A stretch of 64,000 nt of DNA. Source: Burkholderia anthina (GTDB lineage Bacteria; Pseudomonadota; Gammaproteobacteria; Burkholderiales; Burkholderiaceae). Numbering within the stretch: position 1 is the first letter of the stretch; each line of letters begins with the position of its first letter. The notes under the pieces were generated by a model that saw nothing but the letters and a program-made list of their open reading frames with translations, ran no database searches and was not told the origin of the DNA. The translations under genes and the position numbers were made by a program. The DNA is taken from NCBI RefSeq assembly GCF_001547525.1, contig NZ_CM003768.1, positions 1,798,001 to 1,862,000 on the forward strand, written 5' to 3'. Positions 27,727-38,281 of the stretch are shown here, in pieces.

Positions 27727-30700
27727 TCAGCCGATCCAGCGGCGTGCGTTGCGGAACACACGCATCCACGGGCTCGCCTCACCCCAGCCTTCCGGGTGCC
27801 AGCTCATCGTGACCGTGCGATGCACGCGCTCCATGTGCGGCATCAGCACCGAGAAGCGGCCGTCGGCCGTCGTGACCGACGTGATGCCGGCGGGCGAGCC
27901 GTTCGGGTTGAACGGATAGCGCTCGGTCGCTTCGCCGCGGTGGTCGACGTAACGCATCGCGACCGCGACGCGCTCGATGTCGCCCTGCTGCGAGAAGTCC
28001 GCATAGCCTTCGCCGTGCGCGACCGCGACCGGAATCCGCGAGCCTTCCATCCCCGCGAAGAAGATCGACGGCGACTTCTCCACTTCGACGAACGAGAAGC
28101 GTGCCTCGAACTGCTCGGACTTGTTGCGCGTGAACTTCGGCCACGCCTCCGCGCCCGGGATCATCGACGCGATGCTCGACAGCATCTGGCAGCCGTTGCA
28201 GATGCCGAGTGCGAACGTATCGGGACGCGCGAAGAACACCGAGAACATGTCGGCGAGGTTCGCGTTGAAACGGATCGTCTTCGCCCAGCCTTCGCCGGCG
28301 CCCAGCACGTCGCCGTACGAGAAGCCGCCGCACGCGACCGCGCCCGCGAAATCGGCCAGCGTCGCGCGGCCCGCGAGCAGGTCGCTCATGTGCACGTCGT
28401 GCGCATCGAAGCCTGCGCGGTCGAACGCGTACGCCGTTTCCAGATGCGAGTTCACGCCCTGCTCGCGCAGGATCGCGACGCGCGGCCGAGCGCCCGTCGC
28501 GATGAACGGCGCGGCGATGTCGTCGGCCGGATCGAACGTCAGCACCGGCGAGATGCCCGGATCGGCCGCGTCGAGCAGCGCGTCGTATTCGGCATCCGCG
28601 CAGGCCGGGTTGTCGCGCAGGCGTGCGATGCGCCAGCTTACTTCGCTCCATGCGCGATGGAGTTCGGTACGCGGCGCGTCGAAGATCTTCTTCGCATCGC
28701 GGTACACCTCGATCACGTCGCGATCGTTGACCGAGCCGATCACGTGCGAGCACGTCGACAGGCCGAACTCGCGCAGCGCGCCGAGCACCGCGTCGCGGTC
28801 GGACGCGCGCACCTGCACGACGGCGCCGAGCTCTTCGGAGAACAGCGCGCGCAGCGTGCGGTCGTCGCGACGGCCGCTCGTCTGCTTCGCCCAGTCCTTC
28901 GCGTCGCCGTAGTCGGATTCGTGGTTCGGGTCGAGCGTCAGCATGTCGACGTTCAGCGACACGCCCGCGTGGCCCGCGAACGCCATTTCGCACACGGTCG
29001 CCCACAGGCCGCCGTCCGAGCGATCGTGGTACGCGAGCAGCAAATCTCGCGCATTGAGCGACTGGATCGCGCTGAAGAAGCGCTTCAGGTCTTCCGCGTC
29101 GTCGACGTCCGGCGTCGTGTCGCCAACCTGCTGCGTGACCTGCGCGAAGATGCTGCCGCCCATCCGGTTCTTGCCGCGGCCGAGGTCGATCGCGATCAGC
29201 ACGCTGTCGCCCGCATCCGCCACGCGGCGCAGTTGCGGCGTGAGATGGCGGCGCACGTCCTCGACCGGCGCGAACGCGGAGATGATCAGCGACACCGGCG
29301 ACACCACTTCCTTCGCGACGCCCTGCTCGTCCCACTTCGTCTTCATCGACAGCGAGTCCTTGCCGACCGGGATGCCGATCCCGAGTGCCGGGCACAGCTC
29401 CATGCCGATCGCCTTGACCGTGTCGAACAGCGCGGCGTCTTCGCCGGCCGTGCCGCACGCGGCCATCCAGTTCGCCGACAGCTTCAGCTTGTCGAGCGAC
29501 GCGATCGGCGCGCTCGCGATGTTCGTGATCGCTTCGCCGACGGCCATGCGGCCCGATGCCGGCGCATCGATGACCGCGAGCGGCGTACGCTCGGCCATCG
29601 TCATCGCCTCGCCCTTGAAGCCGGCGTAGTCGAGCGCGGTGATCGCGCAGTCGGCCACCGGCACCTGCCACGGGCCGACCATCTGGTCGCGCACCGACGT
29701 CCCGCCGACCGAACGGTCGCCGATCGTGATCAGGAACGACTTGCTGCCGACCGTCGGGTGCTTCAGCACGTCGAGTGCGACTTCCGACAGCGCGATGCCC
29801 GTCACGTCGACCGGCGCGCGCTCGGTCTTCACGCGCACGACGTCGCGGTGCATGCGCGGCGGCTTGCCGAGCAGCACTTCCATCGGCATGTCGACCGGGT
29901 ATTCGCCGGCGCCCGTCGCTTCGTCGTCGACGAGCTTCAGCTGGCGCTCGTCGGTCGCGACACCGACCACCGCGAACGGGCAACGCTCGCGCGCGCAGAT
30001 CGCCTCGAAGCGCGGCAGGTCGGCCGGCGCGATCGCCAGCACGTAGCGCTCCTGCGCCTCGTTCGACCAGATTTCGCGCGGCGACAGGCCCGATTCCTCG
30101 AGCGCGACCTTGCGCAGCTCGAAGCGCGCGCCCTTGCCCGCGCCGTCGACGATTTCGGGGAACGCGTTCGACAGGCCGCCCGCGCCGACGTCGTGGATGC
30201 TCAGGATCGGGTTTTCCGCGCCGAGCTGCCAGCAGCCGTTGATCACTTCCTGCGCGCGACGCTCGATTTCCGGGTTGCCGCGCTGCACCGAGTCGAAGTC
30301 GAGCTCGGCCGTGTTCGCGCCGGTCGCCATCGAGCTCGCGGCGCCGCCGCCCATGCCGATCCGCATGCCGGGGCCGCCGATCTGGATCAGCAGCGAGCCC
30401 GCCGGCACGTCGTGCTTGTGCGTGTGCTGATCCGCGATGTTGCCGAGGCCGCCCGCGATCATGATCGGCTTGTGATAGCCGTGCACCGTGCCGCCGACGT
30501 TCTGTTCGTACACGCGGAAGTAGCCGCCGAGGTTCGGGCGGCCGAATTCGTTGTTGAACGCGGCGCCGCCGAGCGGGCCGTCGATCATGATCTGCAGCGG
30601 CGACGCGATGCGGTCCGGACGGCCGTACGGGCCGTGCGCTTCGTTCGGGTTGCGCTCGGCCATCGGCTGCGCGGCGTCGCGATCGTTTTCCCACGACCGG

Positions 30701-31791
30701 CGGGCGTCAGGCAGGTCGAGGTTCGACACGGTGAAGCCCGTGAGGCCGGCCTTCGGACGCGCGCCGCGGCCCGTCGCGCCTTCGTCGCGGATCTCGCCGC
30801 CCGCGCCGGTCGCCGCCCCCGGGAACGGCGAGATCGCCGTCGGGTGGTTGTGCGTCTCGACCTTCATCAGCGTGTGCGTGAGCTCGGTGTGGCGGCCATA
30901 ACGTTCACCCGGCTCGCCCGCGGCACCCGACTTGCGCGGGAACCAGCGCTCGGCTTCGGCGCCGACCATGATCGACGAATTGTCCGAATACGCGACGATC
31001 GTGCCCTGCGGGCTCAGCTTCTCGGTGTTGCGGATCATCGCGAACAGCGACATGTCCTGCGCTTGCCCGTCGATCGTCCACTGCGCGTTGAAGATCTTGT
31101 GGCGGCAGTGTTCGCTGTTCGCCTGCGCAAACATCATCAGCTCGACGTCGGTCGGATTGCGTTCGAGCTTGCGGAACGCGTCGACCAGGTAATCGATCTC
31201 GTCGTCGGCGAGCGCGAGGCCCAGCTCGACGTTCGCCTGCTCGAGCGCGGCGCGGCCGACACCCAGCACGTCGACGGTCGACAGCGGCTTGGCCGGCAGC
31301 TCGTCGAACAGATGCTTCGCGTCGTCGCGGGCCGCGACCACGCTTTCGGTCATCCGGTCGTGCAGCGCGGCCGCGACGGCCGCACGGGCGTCGTCCGACA
31401 GCGCCTTCTTGCCGCCGAGCAGGCCCGACTTCAGCGTGACCGTGAATTCGACGCCGCGCTCGATGCGCCGCACGTGCGTGAGGCCGCAGTGCTGCGCGAT
31501 GTCGGTCGCCTTGCTCGCCCACGGCGAGACCGTGCCGAAGCGCGGCAGCACGACGAAGGTCTCGGTCGCGCCCTTCTCGCCCGCCGGCTGGAACGGCTCG
31601 CCGTAGTGCATCAGCGCGTCGATGCGCGCGCTGTCGTCCGCCGACAGCGGCTCGGCCGCATTGACGAAGTGCAGGAACTGGCCGCGCACCGCGACGATGT
31701 TGGCGTCGATTTGCCTGAGCGTGTCGAGCAGACGGGTTTGACGGAAATCGGAGAGGGCCGAAGCGCCGGGAAAACACGAGAAGTGAGCCAT
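27727..31791 (-). CDS. purL: Phosphoribosylformylglycinamidine synthase (large, fused form)
   Basis: A 1354-residue enzyme for the fourth step of purine synthesis, converting FGAR and glutamine to FGAM. An N-terminal PurS-like region is followed by two AIR-synthase-like halves ([47 protein letters not shown]). The C-terminal class I glutaminase has nucleophile Cys in [12 protein letters not shown] and His/Glu in [15 protein letters not shown]. The length matches the gammaproteobacterial and betaproteobacterial fused form. The ATG at 31791 starts the family-type [21 protein letters not shown] lies about 62 bp upstream. Confidence 0.97.
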   Translation of the reverse strand: MAHFSCFPGASALSDFRQTRLLDTLRQIDANIVAVRGQFLHFVNAAEPLSADDSARIDALMHYGEPFQPAGEKGATETFVVLPRFGTVSPWASKATDIAQHCGLTHVRRIERGVEFTVTLKSGLLGGKKALSDDARAAVAAALHDRMTESVVAARDDAKHLFDELPAKPLSTVDVLGVGRAALEQANVELGLALADDEIDYLVDAFRKLERNPTDVELMMFAQANSEHCRHKIFNAQWTIDGQAQDMSLFAMIRNTEKLSPQGTIVAYSDNSSIMVGAEAERWFPRKSGAAGEPGERYGRHTELTHTLMKVETHNHPTAISPFPGAATGAGGEIRDEGATGRGARPKAGLTGFTVSNLDLPDARRSWENDRDAAQPMAERNPNEAHGPYGRPDRIASPLQIMIDGPLGGAAFNNEFGRPNLGGYFRVYEQNVGGTVHGYHKPIMIAGGLGNIADQHTHKHDVPAGSLLIQIGGPGMRIGMGGGAASSMATGANTAELDFDSVQRGNPEIERRAQEVINGCWQLGAENPILSIHDVGAGGLSNAFPEIVDGAGKGARFELRKVALEESGLSPREIWSNEAQERYVLAIAPADLPRFEAICARERCPFAVVGVATDERQLKLVDDEATGAGEYPVDMPMEVLLGKPPRMHRDVVRVKTERAPVDVTGIALSEVALDVLKHPTVGSKSFLITIGDRSVGGTSVRDQMVGPWQVPVADCAITALDYAGFKGEAMTMAERTPLAVIDAPASGRMAVGEAITNIASAPIASLDKLKLSANWMAACGTAGEDAALFDTVKAIGMELCPALGIGIPVGKDSLSMKTKWDEQGVAKEVVSPVSLIISAFAPVEDVRRHLTPQLRRVADAGDSVLIAIDLGRGKNRMGGSIFAQVTQQVGDTTPDVDDAEDLKRFFSAIQSLNARDLLLAYHDRSDGGLWATVCEMAFAGHAGVSLNVDMLTLDPNHESDYGDAKDWAKQTSGRRDDRTLRALFSEELGAVVQVRASDRDAVLGALREFGLSTCSHVIGSVNDRDVIEVYRDAKKIFDAPRTELHRAWSEVSWRIARLRDNPACADAEYDALLDAADPGISPVLTFDPADDIAAPFIATGARPRVAILREQGVNSHLETAYAFDRAGFDAHDVHMSDLLAGRATLADFAGAVACGGFSYGDVLGAGEGWAKTIRFNANLADMFSVFFARPDTFALGICNGCQMLSSIASMIPGAEAWPKFTRNKSEQFEARFSFVEVEKSPSIFFAGMEGSRIPVAVAHGEGYADFSQQGDIERVAVAMRYVDHRGEATERYPFNPNGSPAGITSVTTADGRFSVLMPHMERVHRTVTMSWHPEGWGEASPWMRVFRNARRWIG

Positions 31792-32119
31792 GGGCTGGAC
31801 TGACGTCGAAGAGTCGCGCGAGGTGGCGACGTGGGGCGAAAGGAAGGCCGTAATTATACCCGGAAGTCGGGCGTCCCAGACCGGCCGATCGGTGCGCCTC
31901 ATGCACCGCACCGGTGCCCGCGCGCGGGGCGCGCACGGCCGCCGGCCGGGCCGGCCCGAGCAGCCCGTGCGCCGCGCCGTCGTGGCGCGCCCGCACGACC
32001 CATGCTCGGCCGGCGCCGGCTCGCGCACTTTTGGCGCTATCATTCCGGGTTCACCGGGCCCGGGCCCTCAGCGAATTCTCACCGGGCGGCGTGCGCGCCG
32101 CCCGTCATCGAAGCAATCC
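31792..32119. other. Divergent purL / oxidase intergenic region
   Basis: These 328 bp hold the purL -10 element at 31853-31858 and a GGGCCC-rich palindrome near 32055. A TATCAT near 32038 could be a -10 for the oxidase, but it has no matching -35. No coding frame is credible. Confidence 0.55.
31853..31858 (-). promoter_or_regulatory. Candidate -10 element of purL
   Basis: A perfect TATAAT on the minus strand would place the transcript start near 31846 and give a leader of about 55 nt. No clear -35 was found. Confidence 0.4.
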
Positions 32120-33421
32120 ATGGATGTGATCGTCATCGGCGGCGGGATCAGCGGCGTCGCCACCGCCTACCAGCTGCGCGCGGCCGGCCATCGCGTGTGC
32201 GTGGTCGAACGCCACGCGACCGTCGCGCAAGGCGCGACCTACGGCGACGGCGGCGCGCTGCTGCCGAGCCCCCTCGACGTCTGGTTCGGCCCGACTTTCA
32301 TGCGTCAGCGCCAGCCGCGCGACAGCGGCATCGTCTACAAACCGGGCTTGAACGGCGGCGTGCGCCGCTTCGTCAAGCAGCTCGGCGCGCTGCGCGAGCC
32401 CGACGCGTTCGCCGCGCAGTACGCGCGGCTGCGCCCGCTGATCGACGTGTCGCGCGACACGCTCGCCGATATCGAGGCGCGCCTGGAACTCGAATTCGAG
32501 CAGAAGCCGGGCATCCTGCACGTCGTGCGCGATCCGCGCGACTGGGACGCGCTGCAACCCGCGCTCGACCTGCTGCGCACGCTCGACCAGCCGTACCGCA
32601 CGCTCACCGCCGACGAATGCACCGCGCTGGAACCGTCGGTGCCGGCCGAACCCGGCTTTGCGGGCGGCGTGCTGCTCGAAACCGAGCGCACCGGCAACTG
32701 CCCGCTGTTCGCGAAACTGGTCAAGCAGACGCTCGACGAGCACGGCGTGCAGTTCCGCTTCGGCGCGGACGTCGCCGCGATCCGCGTCGACAACGGCCGC
32801 GCCGCGGTCGAACTCGTGCCGCCGGGCAATGGAAACCCGGCGAAGGCGCGCGAGGTCGACGTGATGTCCGCCGACGCGATCGTGGTCGCAGCCGGCGCCG
32901 GCAGCCTTGCGCTGCTCGAACGGCTCGGCTGGCGCCTGCCGCTGCATCCGGTGCGCACCCATACGCTCACCGCGCCGGTTGCATACGAAGAGCATGCGCC
33001 ACACCTGAGCGTCGTCGATTCGATCAAGCGGATCTCGATCACGCGCACCCACCAGCGGCTGCGCATCGGCGGCGGCGCCGTGCTGCAGAGTCTCGCCGAT
33101 ACCGCGAAGCCGCTCGCCGAGCCGCTGTCCGAGGCCGCGCTCGCGCTGCTTGGCCAGGCCGTCCACGATTGGGTACCCGGCGCGGCGCGGATTTCGGCCG
33201 CGCTGTCGTGGCAAGGCATGCAACTGCTGTCGCCGGACGGCCTGCCCGTCGTGGGTCCGACCCCGCATCCACGCGTGTTCGTCAATTTCGGCCATGGCCC
33301 GGCCGGCTGGGGGCTCGCGTGCGGGTCTGCTAAAGTGGTGGCCGACTATCTGGGCGGCAACGTCCAGCACTGGCCCGCCGACACGCTGGCCGCGCTGAGC
33401 GCCGGCCGCTTCACGACCTGA
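32120..33421 (+). CDS. FAD-dependent D-amino acid dehydrogenase (DadA-like)
   Basis: A 433-residue flavoprotein of the DAO/DadA family. The dinucleotide-binding motif is VIVIGGGISGVATAYQLRAAGHRVCVVE at the N-terminus, followed by GATYGDGGALLPSPLDVW. The C-terminal FAD-contact region is SPDGLPVVGPTP and NFGHGPAGWGLACGSAK. It likely oxidises a D-amino acid and passes electrons to the quinone pool. The ATG at 32120 starts directly at the FAD motif. It is encoded just before nnr. Confidence 0.88.
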   Translation: MDVIVIGGGISGVATAYQLRAAGHRVCVVERHATVAQGATYGDGGALLPSPLDVWFGPTFMRQRQPRDSGIVYKPGLNGGVRRFVKQLGALREPDAFAAQYARLRPLIDVSRDTLADIEARLELEFEQKPGILHVVRDPRDWDALQPALDLLRTLDQPYRTLTADECTALEPSVPAEPGFAGGVLLETERTGNCPLFAKLVKQTLDEHGVQFRFGADVAAIRVDNGRAAVELVPPGNGNPAKAREVDVMSADAIVVAAGAGSLALLERLGWRLPLHPVRTHTLTAPVAYEEHAPHLSVVDSIKRISITRTHQRLRIGGGAVLQSLADTAKPLAEPLSEAALALLGQAVHDWVPGAARISAALSWQGMQLLSPDGLPVVGPTPHPRVFVNFGHGPAGWGLACGSAKVVADYLGGNVQHWPADTLAALSAGRFTT

Positions 33422-33473
33422 CCGCCGCGGGGCGTCCCGTGGCGGCATCCTTGCCAGCCGCCACGATCCCGCG

Positions 33474-35018
33474 ATGACCGCTACCCACCCGCTTCCCGAT
33501 TCCGATCCGATCGCGCTGCTGCGCGTCGCCGACCTGCGCGCGGCCGAAGCCGACGCCACCGCCGCGCTGCCGCCGCACACGCTGATGGGTCGCGCCGGCG
33601 CCGCCGCCGCACATTGGCTGTCCGAGCGCATGGCGGGCGACGAACGCCCCGTCTGGTTCGCGGTCGGCCCCGGCAACAACGGCGGCGACGCACTGGTGGC
33701 GGCCGCGCAGCTCCAGCAGCTCGGCGTTGCGACGCATGCGTGGATGCCGGTGCCGGTCAAGCCGGACGACGCGCAATGGGCGCTCGGTCTCGCGCGCTCG
33801 GCCGGCGTGCCGTTGTCGGCCGCCCCGCCAGCGTCGCTCGACGGCTATGCGTGGGTCGTCGACGGGCTGTTCGGCATCGGTCTCGGCCGCGCGCTCGACG
33901 GCACGTTCGCCGAGCAGGCCGCGCGCATCGCCGCCCATGCGCGCGGCGGCGGCCGCGTGCTCGCGCTCGACGTGCCGAGCGGGCTCGACAGCGACACAGG
34001 TCGGATCGTCGGCGCGGGCGTCGCCGTCGCGGCCACCCACACGCTCACCTTCATCGGCGCGAAGCCCGGCCTCTACACGGGCGACGGCCGCGACCTCGCC
34101 GGTGAAATCCACGTCGCGTCGCTCGACGTCGCGCCGCCCGCCGCGCCGGCCATCGTGCTGAACGCAGCCGCGCGGTTCGCCGCGGCGCTGCCCGTGCGCG
34201 CGTTCGCATCCCACAAGGGCACATTCGGCAGCCTCGCGGTGCTCGGCGGCGACACGGGCATGTGCGGCGCGCCGATCCTCGCCGCCCGCGCCGCGCTGTT
34301 CGCCGGCGCCGGCAAGGTGCACGTCGGCTTCCTTGGCGCGGGTGCGCCGCCGTACGATCCGCCCTTTCCCGAATTGATGCTGCATCCGGCCGACACCCTC
34401 GACCTCGGCGCGATGACCGCGATCGCGGCCGGTTGCGGGCTCGGCACGCGCGAGGCCGCGGCGACGCTCGTGCGCGACGTGCTCGCGCACGACACCGCGA
34501 CGCTACTCGATGCCGACGCGCTGAATCTCGTCGCGACGCACGCGGACCTCGCGGCCGCGGTCGCCACGCGCGGCGCACGTGGCAATCCATGCGTGCTGAC
34601 GCCGCATCCGCTCGAAGCCGCACGCCTGCTCGGCAGCGACACCGCCGCCGTGCAGCGCGATCGCGTCGCGGCCGCACAGGCGCTCGCCGCCCGTTACGCG
34701 GCCATCGCCGTGCTGAAAGGCTCGGGCACGGTGATTGCGGCGCCCGACGGCCGCGTGACGATCAATCCGACCGGCAACGCGGCGCTCGCCACCGGCGGCA
34801 CCGGCGACGTGCTCGGCGGCCTGATCGGCGCGCTGCTCGCGCAGCGGGTCGCGCCGTACGAGGCCGCGCTGGCCGGCGTCTACCTGCACGGCCTCGCGGC
34901 CGACACGCTGACCGCGAACGGCACAGGCCCGGCCGGGCTGACCGCGGGCGAGCTCGCGCCGATGGTGCGCACGCTGATCAATCGCCTTTTTTATCCGTCG
35001 CCGCGCGCCGACACGTAA
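33474..35018 (+). CDS. nnr: Bifunctional NAD(P)H-hydrate epimerase / ADP-dependent dehydratase
   Basis: A 514-residue YjeF-type fusion that repairs hydrated NADH and NADPH. The N-terminal epimerase has FAVGPGNNGGDALVAAAQL and LALDVPSGLDSDTG. The C-terminal ribokinase-like dehydratase has VLKGSGTVIAAPDGR and the nucleotide-binding ATGGTGDVLGGLIGALLAQ. Both halves look intact. It precedes pgi by about 110 bp. Confidence 0.95.
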   Translation: MTATHPLPDSDPIALLRVADLRAAEADATAALPPHTLMGRAGAAAAHWLSERMAGDERPVWFAVGPGNNGGDALVAAAQLQQLGVATHAWMPVPVKPDDAQWALGLARSAGVPLSAAPPASLDGYAWVVDGLFGIGLGRALDGTFAEQAARIAAHARGGGRVLALDVPSGLDSDTGRIVGAGVAVAATHTLTFIGAKPGLYTGDGRDLAGEIHVASLDVAPPAAPAIVLNAAARFAAALPVRAFASHKGTFGSLAVLGGDTGMCGAPILAARAALFAGAGKVHVGFLGAGAPPYDPPFPELMLHPADTLDLGAMTAIAAGCGLGTREAAATLVRDVLAHDTATLLDADALNLVATHADLAAAVATRGARGNPCVLTPHPLEAARLLGSDTAAVQRDRVAAAQALAARYAAIAVLKGSGTVIAAPDGRVTINPTGNAALATGGTGDVLGGLIGALLAQRVAPYEAALAGVYLHGLAADTLTANGTGPAGLTAGELAPMVRTLINRLFYPSPRADT

Positions 35019-35129
35019 CGCCGCTATACTGACTGCCCCGCCGCACGGCGGGCCTTCTCGTCCGCCGGCTTTCCGATCCCGATGAGCCGGCGCGGCATTC
35101 CTCCCGATTCACGCTTCACTCGAACCGCC

Positions 35130-36752
35130 ATGACGCTGAAATCGCTCCCCGCCTGGACTGCCCTTCAATCCCACTTCGAACAGATCCGCCACGCGCGGCT
35201 GCGCGACTGGTTCGCGCCGGAAAACGACCGCGCGCCCACCCGCGCCGAGCGCTTCACGATTGCCGGCGGCGGTCTCGCGGCCGATTTCTCGAAGAACCGT
35301 ATCGACGACGAAACGGTACGCCTGCTGGCGCAGCTCGCGCGCGACGCGGGCGTCGAAGCGCGCCGCGACGCGATGTTCGCGGGCGAGATCGTCAACCCGA
35401 CCGAAGGCCGCTCCGCACTCCACACCGCGCTGCGCGCGACCGACCCGCAGGCGCCGTTTCACGCGCAGGTGAGCGCCGAGCGCGCGAAGATGGCGACGTT
35501 CGCGCGCGCCGTGCGCGGCGGCACGTGGACGGGCTATACGGGCAAGCGCATTCGCCACGTGATCAATATCGGCATCGGCGGCTCCGATCTCGGGCCGAAG
35601 ATGGTCGTGCATGCGCTGCACCACGTCGCGACACCCGAGATCTCGACCCACTTCGTGTCGAACGTCGACGGCGCCGATCTCGCGCGCGTGCTCGAACAGG
35701 TCGATCCCGAGGAAACGCTCGCGATCATCGTGTCGAAGACGTTTACGACGCTCGAGACGATGACCAACGCACGCTCGCTGCGCGACTGGTTCGTCGCGCG
35801 CGGCTGCCCCGAGGACGCGCTCGCGAAACACTTCGTCGGCGTGTCGGCGAACCCGGCCGAAGTCGTGAAGTTCGGCATCGCCGCGGACAACGTGTTCGAA
35901 ATGTGGGACTGGGTCGGCGGCCGCTATTCGCTGTGGTCGGCGGTCGGCCTGTCGATCATGATCGCGGTCGGCCCCGAACGGTTCGACGAGCTGCTGGCCG
36001 GCGCGAACGACATGGACCGCCACTTCCGCGAAGCGCCGCTCGAGCGCAACCTGCCGGTGCTGCTCGGCCTGATCGGCATCTGGTACCGGAATTTCTTCGG
36101 CTCGCAGAGCTATCTCGTCGCGCCGTACTCGGAAGCGCTGCACTACCTGCCGTCGTACCTGCAGCAGCTCGAAATGGAGAGCAACGGCAAATCCGCGCGC
36201 CTGGACGGCACCTTCGTCGACTACCCGACGTCGGCCGTCACGTGGGGCGAGCCGGGCACCAACGGCCAGCATGCATTCTTCCAGATGCTGCACCAGGGGC
36301 CGACGATCGTGCCGATCGATTTCATCGCGGTGCTGACGCCCGAGCATCCGCTGGCGAGCCATCATCCGAAACTGCTCGCGAACTGCTTCGCGCAGAGCGA
36401 GGCGCTGATGCTCGGCCGCACGCTCGAAGAAGCGCGCAAGGTGGCCGGGCCCGGCAAGGAAGCGCTCGCGCCGCACCTGACGTTCCCCGGCAACCGCCCG
36501 ACCACGACGCTGCTCGTCGATGCGCTGACGCCACGCACGCTCGGCGCGCTGATCGCGCTTTACGAGCACAAGGTGCTCGTGCAGGCGACGGTGTGGGACA
36601 TCAATCCGTTCGACCAGTGGGGCGTCGAGCTCGGCAAGATTCTCGGCAAGGTCGTCGAAGCCGACCTGTCGGCCGAATCGGTCGATCCGGCGAAGCACGA
36701 TTCGTCGACCACGGCGCTGATCGAGCGCGCCCGTGCGGCGCTCAAGCGTTGA
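35130..36752 (+). CDS. pgi: Glucose-6-phosphate isomerase
   Basis: A 540-residue enzyme interconverting glucose-6-phosphate and fructose-6-phosphate. Family signatures are [49 protein letters not shown], and [27 protein letters not shown] holds the catalytic-region histidine. The ATG at 35130 gives the usual N-terminus [15 protein letters not shown]. Confidence 0.97.
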   Translation: MTLKSLPAWTALQSHFEQIRHARLRDWFAPENDRAPTRAERFTIAGGGLAADFSKNRIDDETVRLLAQLARDAGVEARRDAMFAGEIVNPTEGRSALHTALRATDPQAPFHAQVSAERAKMATFARAVRGGTWTGYTGKRIRHVINIGIGGSDLGPKMVVHALHHVATPEISTHFVSNVDGADLARVLEQVDPEETLAIIVSKTFTTLETMTNARSLRDWFVARGCPEDALAKHFVGVSANPAEVVKFGIAADNVFEMWDWVGGRYSLWSAVGLSIMIAVGPERFDELLAGANDMDRHFREAPLERNLPVLLGLIGIWYRNFFGSQSYLVAPYSEALHYLPSYLQQLEMESNGKSARLDGTFVDYPTSAVTWGEPGTNGQHAFFQMLHQGPTIVPIDFIAVLTPEHPLASHHPKLLANCFAQSEALMLGRTLEEARKVAGPGKEALAPHLTFPGNRPTTTLLVDALTPRTLGALIALYEHKVLVQATVWDINPFDQWGVELGKILGKVVEADLSAESVDPAKHDSSTTALIERARAALKR

Positions 36753-36781
36753 AGAAGGACTGACGCGACGGCGTCGCACCC

Positions 36782-36817
36782 GTGCCGGCCGCGCAATTCA
36801 CCATGCGCGGCCGGCAC
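36782..36817. terminator. Strong hairpin between convergent pgi and ABC gene
   Basis: Perfect 13-base arms GTGCCGGCCGCGC and GCGCGGCCGGCAC enclose a ten-base loop between the two stop codons. No T-run is present on either side; it is probably a bidirectional transcription barrier. Confidence 0.5.
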
Positions 36818-36822
36818 GACAT

Positions 36823-37539
36823 TCACGCGTCACGCGGAGCGATTGTGTGCGGCGCGACGATGCGCCCGGCGTCGATGGTGACTGTCGTCGCGCAGCGGCG
36901 CGCGAGTTCGGTATCGTGCGTGACGAGCACGAGCGTCGCGCCATGCGTGCGGTTCAGCTCGAACATCAGGTCGATGACCGCGTGGCCGGTTGCGGCGTCG
37001 AGGCTGCCGGTCGGCTCGTCGGCGAACAGGATCGCCGGGCGCGTGACGAACGCGCGGGCGAGCGCGACGCGCTGCTGTTCGCCGCCCGACAGCAGCTTCG
37101 GATAATGCGCGGTGCGTTCGCCGAGACCGACCTGCACGAGCAGCGCGCGGGCGCGGTCGGCCGCGTCGCGCGCGCTGATGCCGCCCTGCAGTTCGAGCGG
37201 CAGCATCACGTTCTCCAGCGCCGTCAGGTGCGGCATCAACTGGAACGACTGGAACACGAATCCGACCGCGCCGTTGCGCAGCGCCGCACGTTCGTCCTCG
37301 TCGAGCGGGTCGAGCGCGCGGCCGAGCAGGCGAACCGTGCCGCTCGTCGCGCTGTCCAACCCCGCAAGCAGGCCGAGCAGCGTCGATTTGCCCGAGCCCG
37401 ACGCGCCGACGATCGCGAGGCTGCTGCCCGGCTGCACGGCGAGCGTGATGCCGTCGAGGATCGTCAGCTCGCCCGTTGCATCGGCAACCCGCTTGCACAC
37501 GTCATGGACTTCGATGATCGGATCGGTAATCTTGAACAT
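36823..37539 (-). CDS. ABC transporter ATP-binding protein (YbbA-like)
   Basis: A 238-residue ATPase of the LolD/MacB/YbbA group. Walker A is VGASGSGKSTLLGLLAGLD, the Q-loop FVFQSFQLMPHL, the signature LLSGGEQQRVALARA and Walker B ILFADEPTGSLD. E. coli ybbA sits divergent to tesA and before the permease ybbP. Here the tesA-like partner is present but no permease gene follows, since pgi is convergent. Its ATG at 37539 overlaps the esterase ATG on the opposite strand. Confidence 0.92.
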   Translation of the reverse strand: MFKITDPIIEVHDVCKRVADATGELTILDGITLAVQPGSSLAIVGASGSGKSTLLGLLAGLDSATSGTVRLLGRALDPLDEDERAALRNGAVGFVFQSFQLMPHLTALENVMLPLELQGGISARDAADRARALLVQVGLGERTAHYPKLLSGGEQQRVALARAFVTRPAILFADEPTGSLDAATGHAVIDLMFELNRTHGATLVLVTHDTELARRCATTVTIDAGRIVAPHTIAPRDA

Positions 37540-38206
37540 GGACACGACATTTCGCTGGAAAAGACGCGCGACGGCCGCCGCGCTGCTGGGCACGCTGCTG
37601 GCCGTCACCGTACCCGCACGCGCCGCGACGGCGCCGGCATCGAGCCCGCCCGTGATCGTCGTGCTCGGCGACAGCCTGTCGGCCGAATACGGATTACCGC
37701 GCGACACTGGCTGGGTGGCGCTGCTGCGGCAACGGCTCGCCACCGAGCGAATCGATTATAGCGTCGCGAACGCCAGCGTCAGCGGCGACACCACGAGCGG
37801 CGGCCGTGCGCGGCTGCCGGCGGTGCTGCAGCGGCTCAAGCCGTCGATCGTCGTCGTCGAACTCGGTTCGAACGACGCGCTGCGCGGCGTGCCGCTCGCG
37901 ACGACCGAGCAGAACCTGCGCGACATCATCGCCGGCGCACGGCGTGCACAGGCGAAGGTCGTGCTGGTCGGCATGTACGTGCCGCCCAATTACGGCCCCG
38001 ACTACACGCAGAAGTTCCACGCGCTCTATACGCGGCTGTCGAAGGACCTCGGCGTGCCGCTCGTGCCATTCCTGCTGGCCGGCATCGAGAACAAGCCCGA
38101 GATGTTCCAGGCCGACCAGATGCATCCCGCGCAGCAGGCCCAGGGCATTCTGCTCGACAACGTGTGGCCGACATTGAAGCCGCTGCTCGGCAAGCCGCGC
38201 GGCTGA
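37538..38206 (+). CDS. TesA-like arylesterase / acyl-CoA thioesterase (SGNH fold)
   Basis: A 222-residue periplasmic hydrolase with a twin-basic then alanine-rich Sec signal (MDTTFRWKRRATAAALLGTL to about ARA). Block I holds the nucleophile Ser46 in VVLGDSLSAEYGL; block III is VVELGSNDALRG, and block V DQMHPAQQAQ supplies Asp and His. It is closely similar in plan to E. coli TesA. A start at 37514 in the same frame is possible. No Shine-Dalgarno is obvious for either start. Confidence 0.9.
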   Translation: MDTTFRWKRRATAAALLGTLLAVTVPARAATAPASSPPVIVVLGDSLSAEYGLPRDTGWVALLRQRLATERIDYSVANASVSGDTTSGGRARLPAVLQRLKPSIVVVELGSNDALRGVPLATTEQNLRDIIAGARRAQAKVVLVGMYVPPNYGPDYTQKFHALYTRLSKDLGVPLVPFLLAGIENKPEMFQADQMHPAQQAQGILLDNVWPTLKPLLGKPRG

Positions 38207-38230
38207 CCGCAGCCGACGCACCGGAAAACG

Positions 38231-38257
38231 AAAAGCCCCGCTTCGAGCGGGGCTTTT
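38231..38257. terminator. Bidirectional terminator between esterase gene and ppiD
   Basis: A perfect 12-base stem AAAAGCCCCGCT/AGCGGGGCTTTT with a TCG loop gives a T-run in both directions. Confidence 0.85.
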
Positions 38258-38281
38258 CGATGGTTGCGGGCGAAACGACGC

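Noticed and set aside
27382..31803. A 1473-residue open frame antisense to purL
   Set aside because: It is a by-product of high GC at third codon positions of purL. The protein is rich in Arg, Ala and His, has no recognisable domain, and purL on the other strand is unmistakable.
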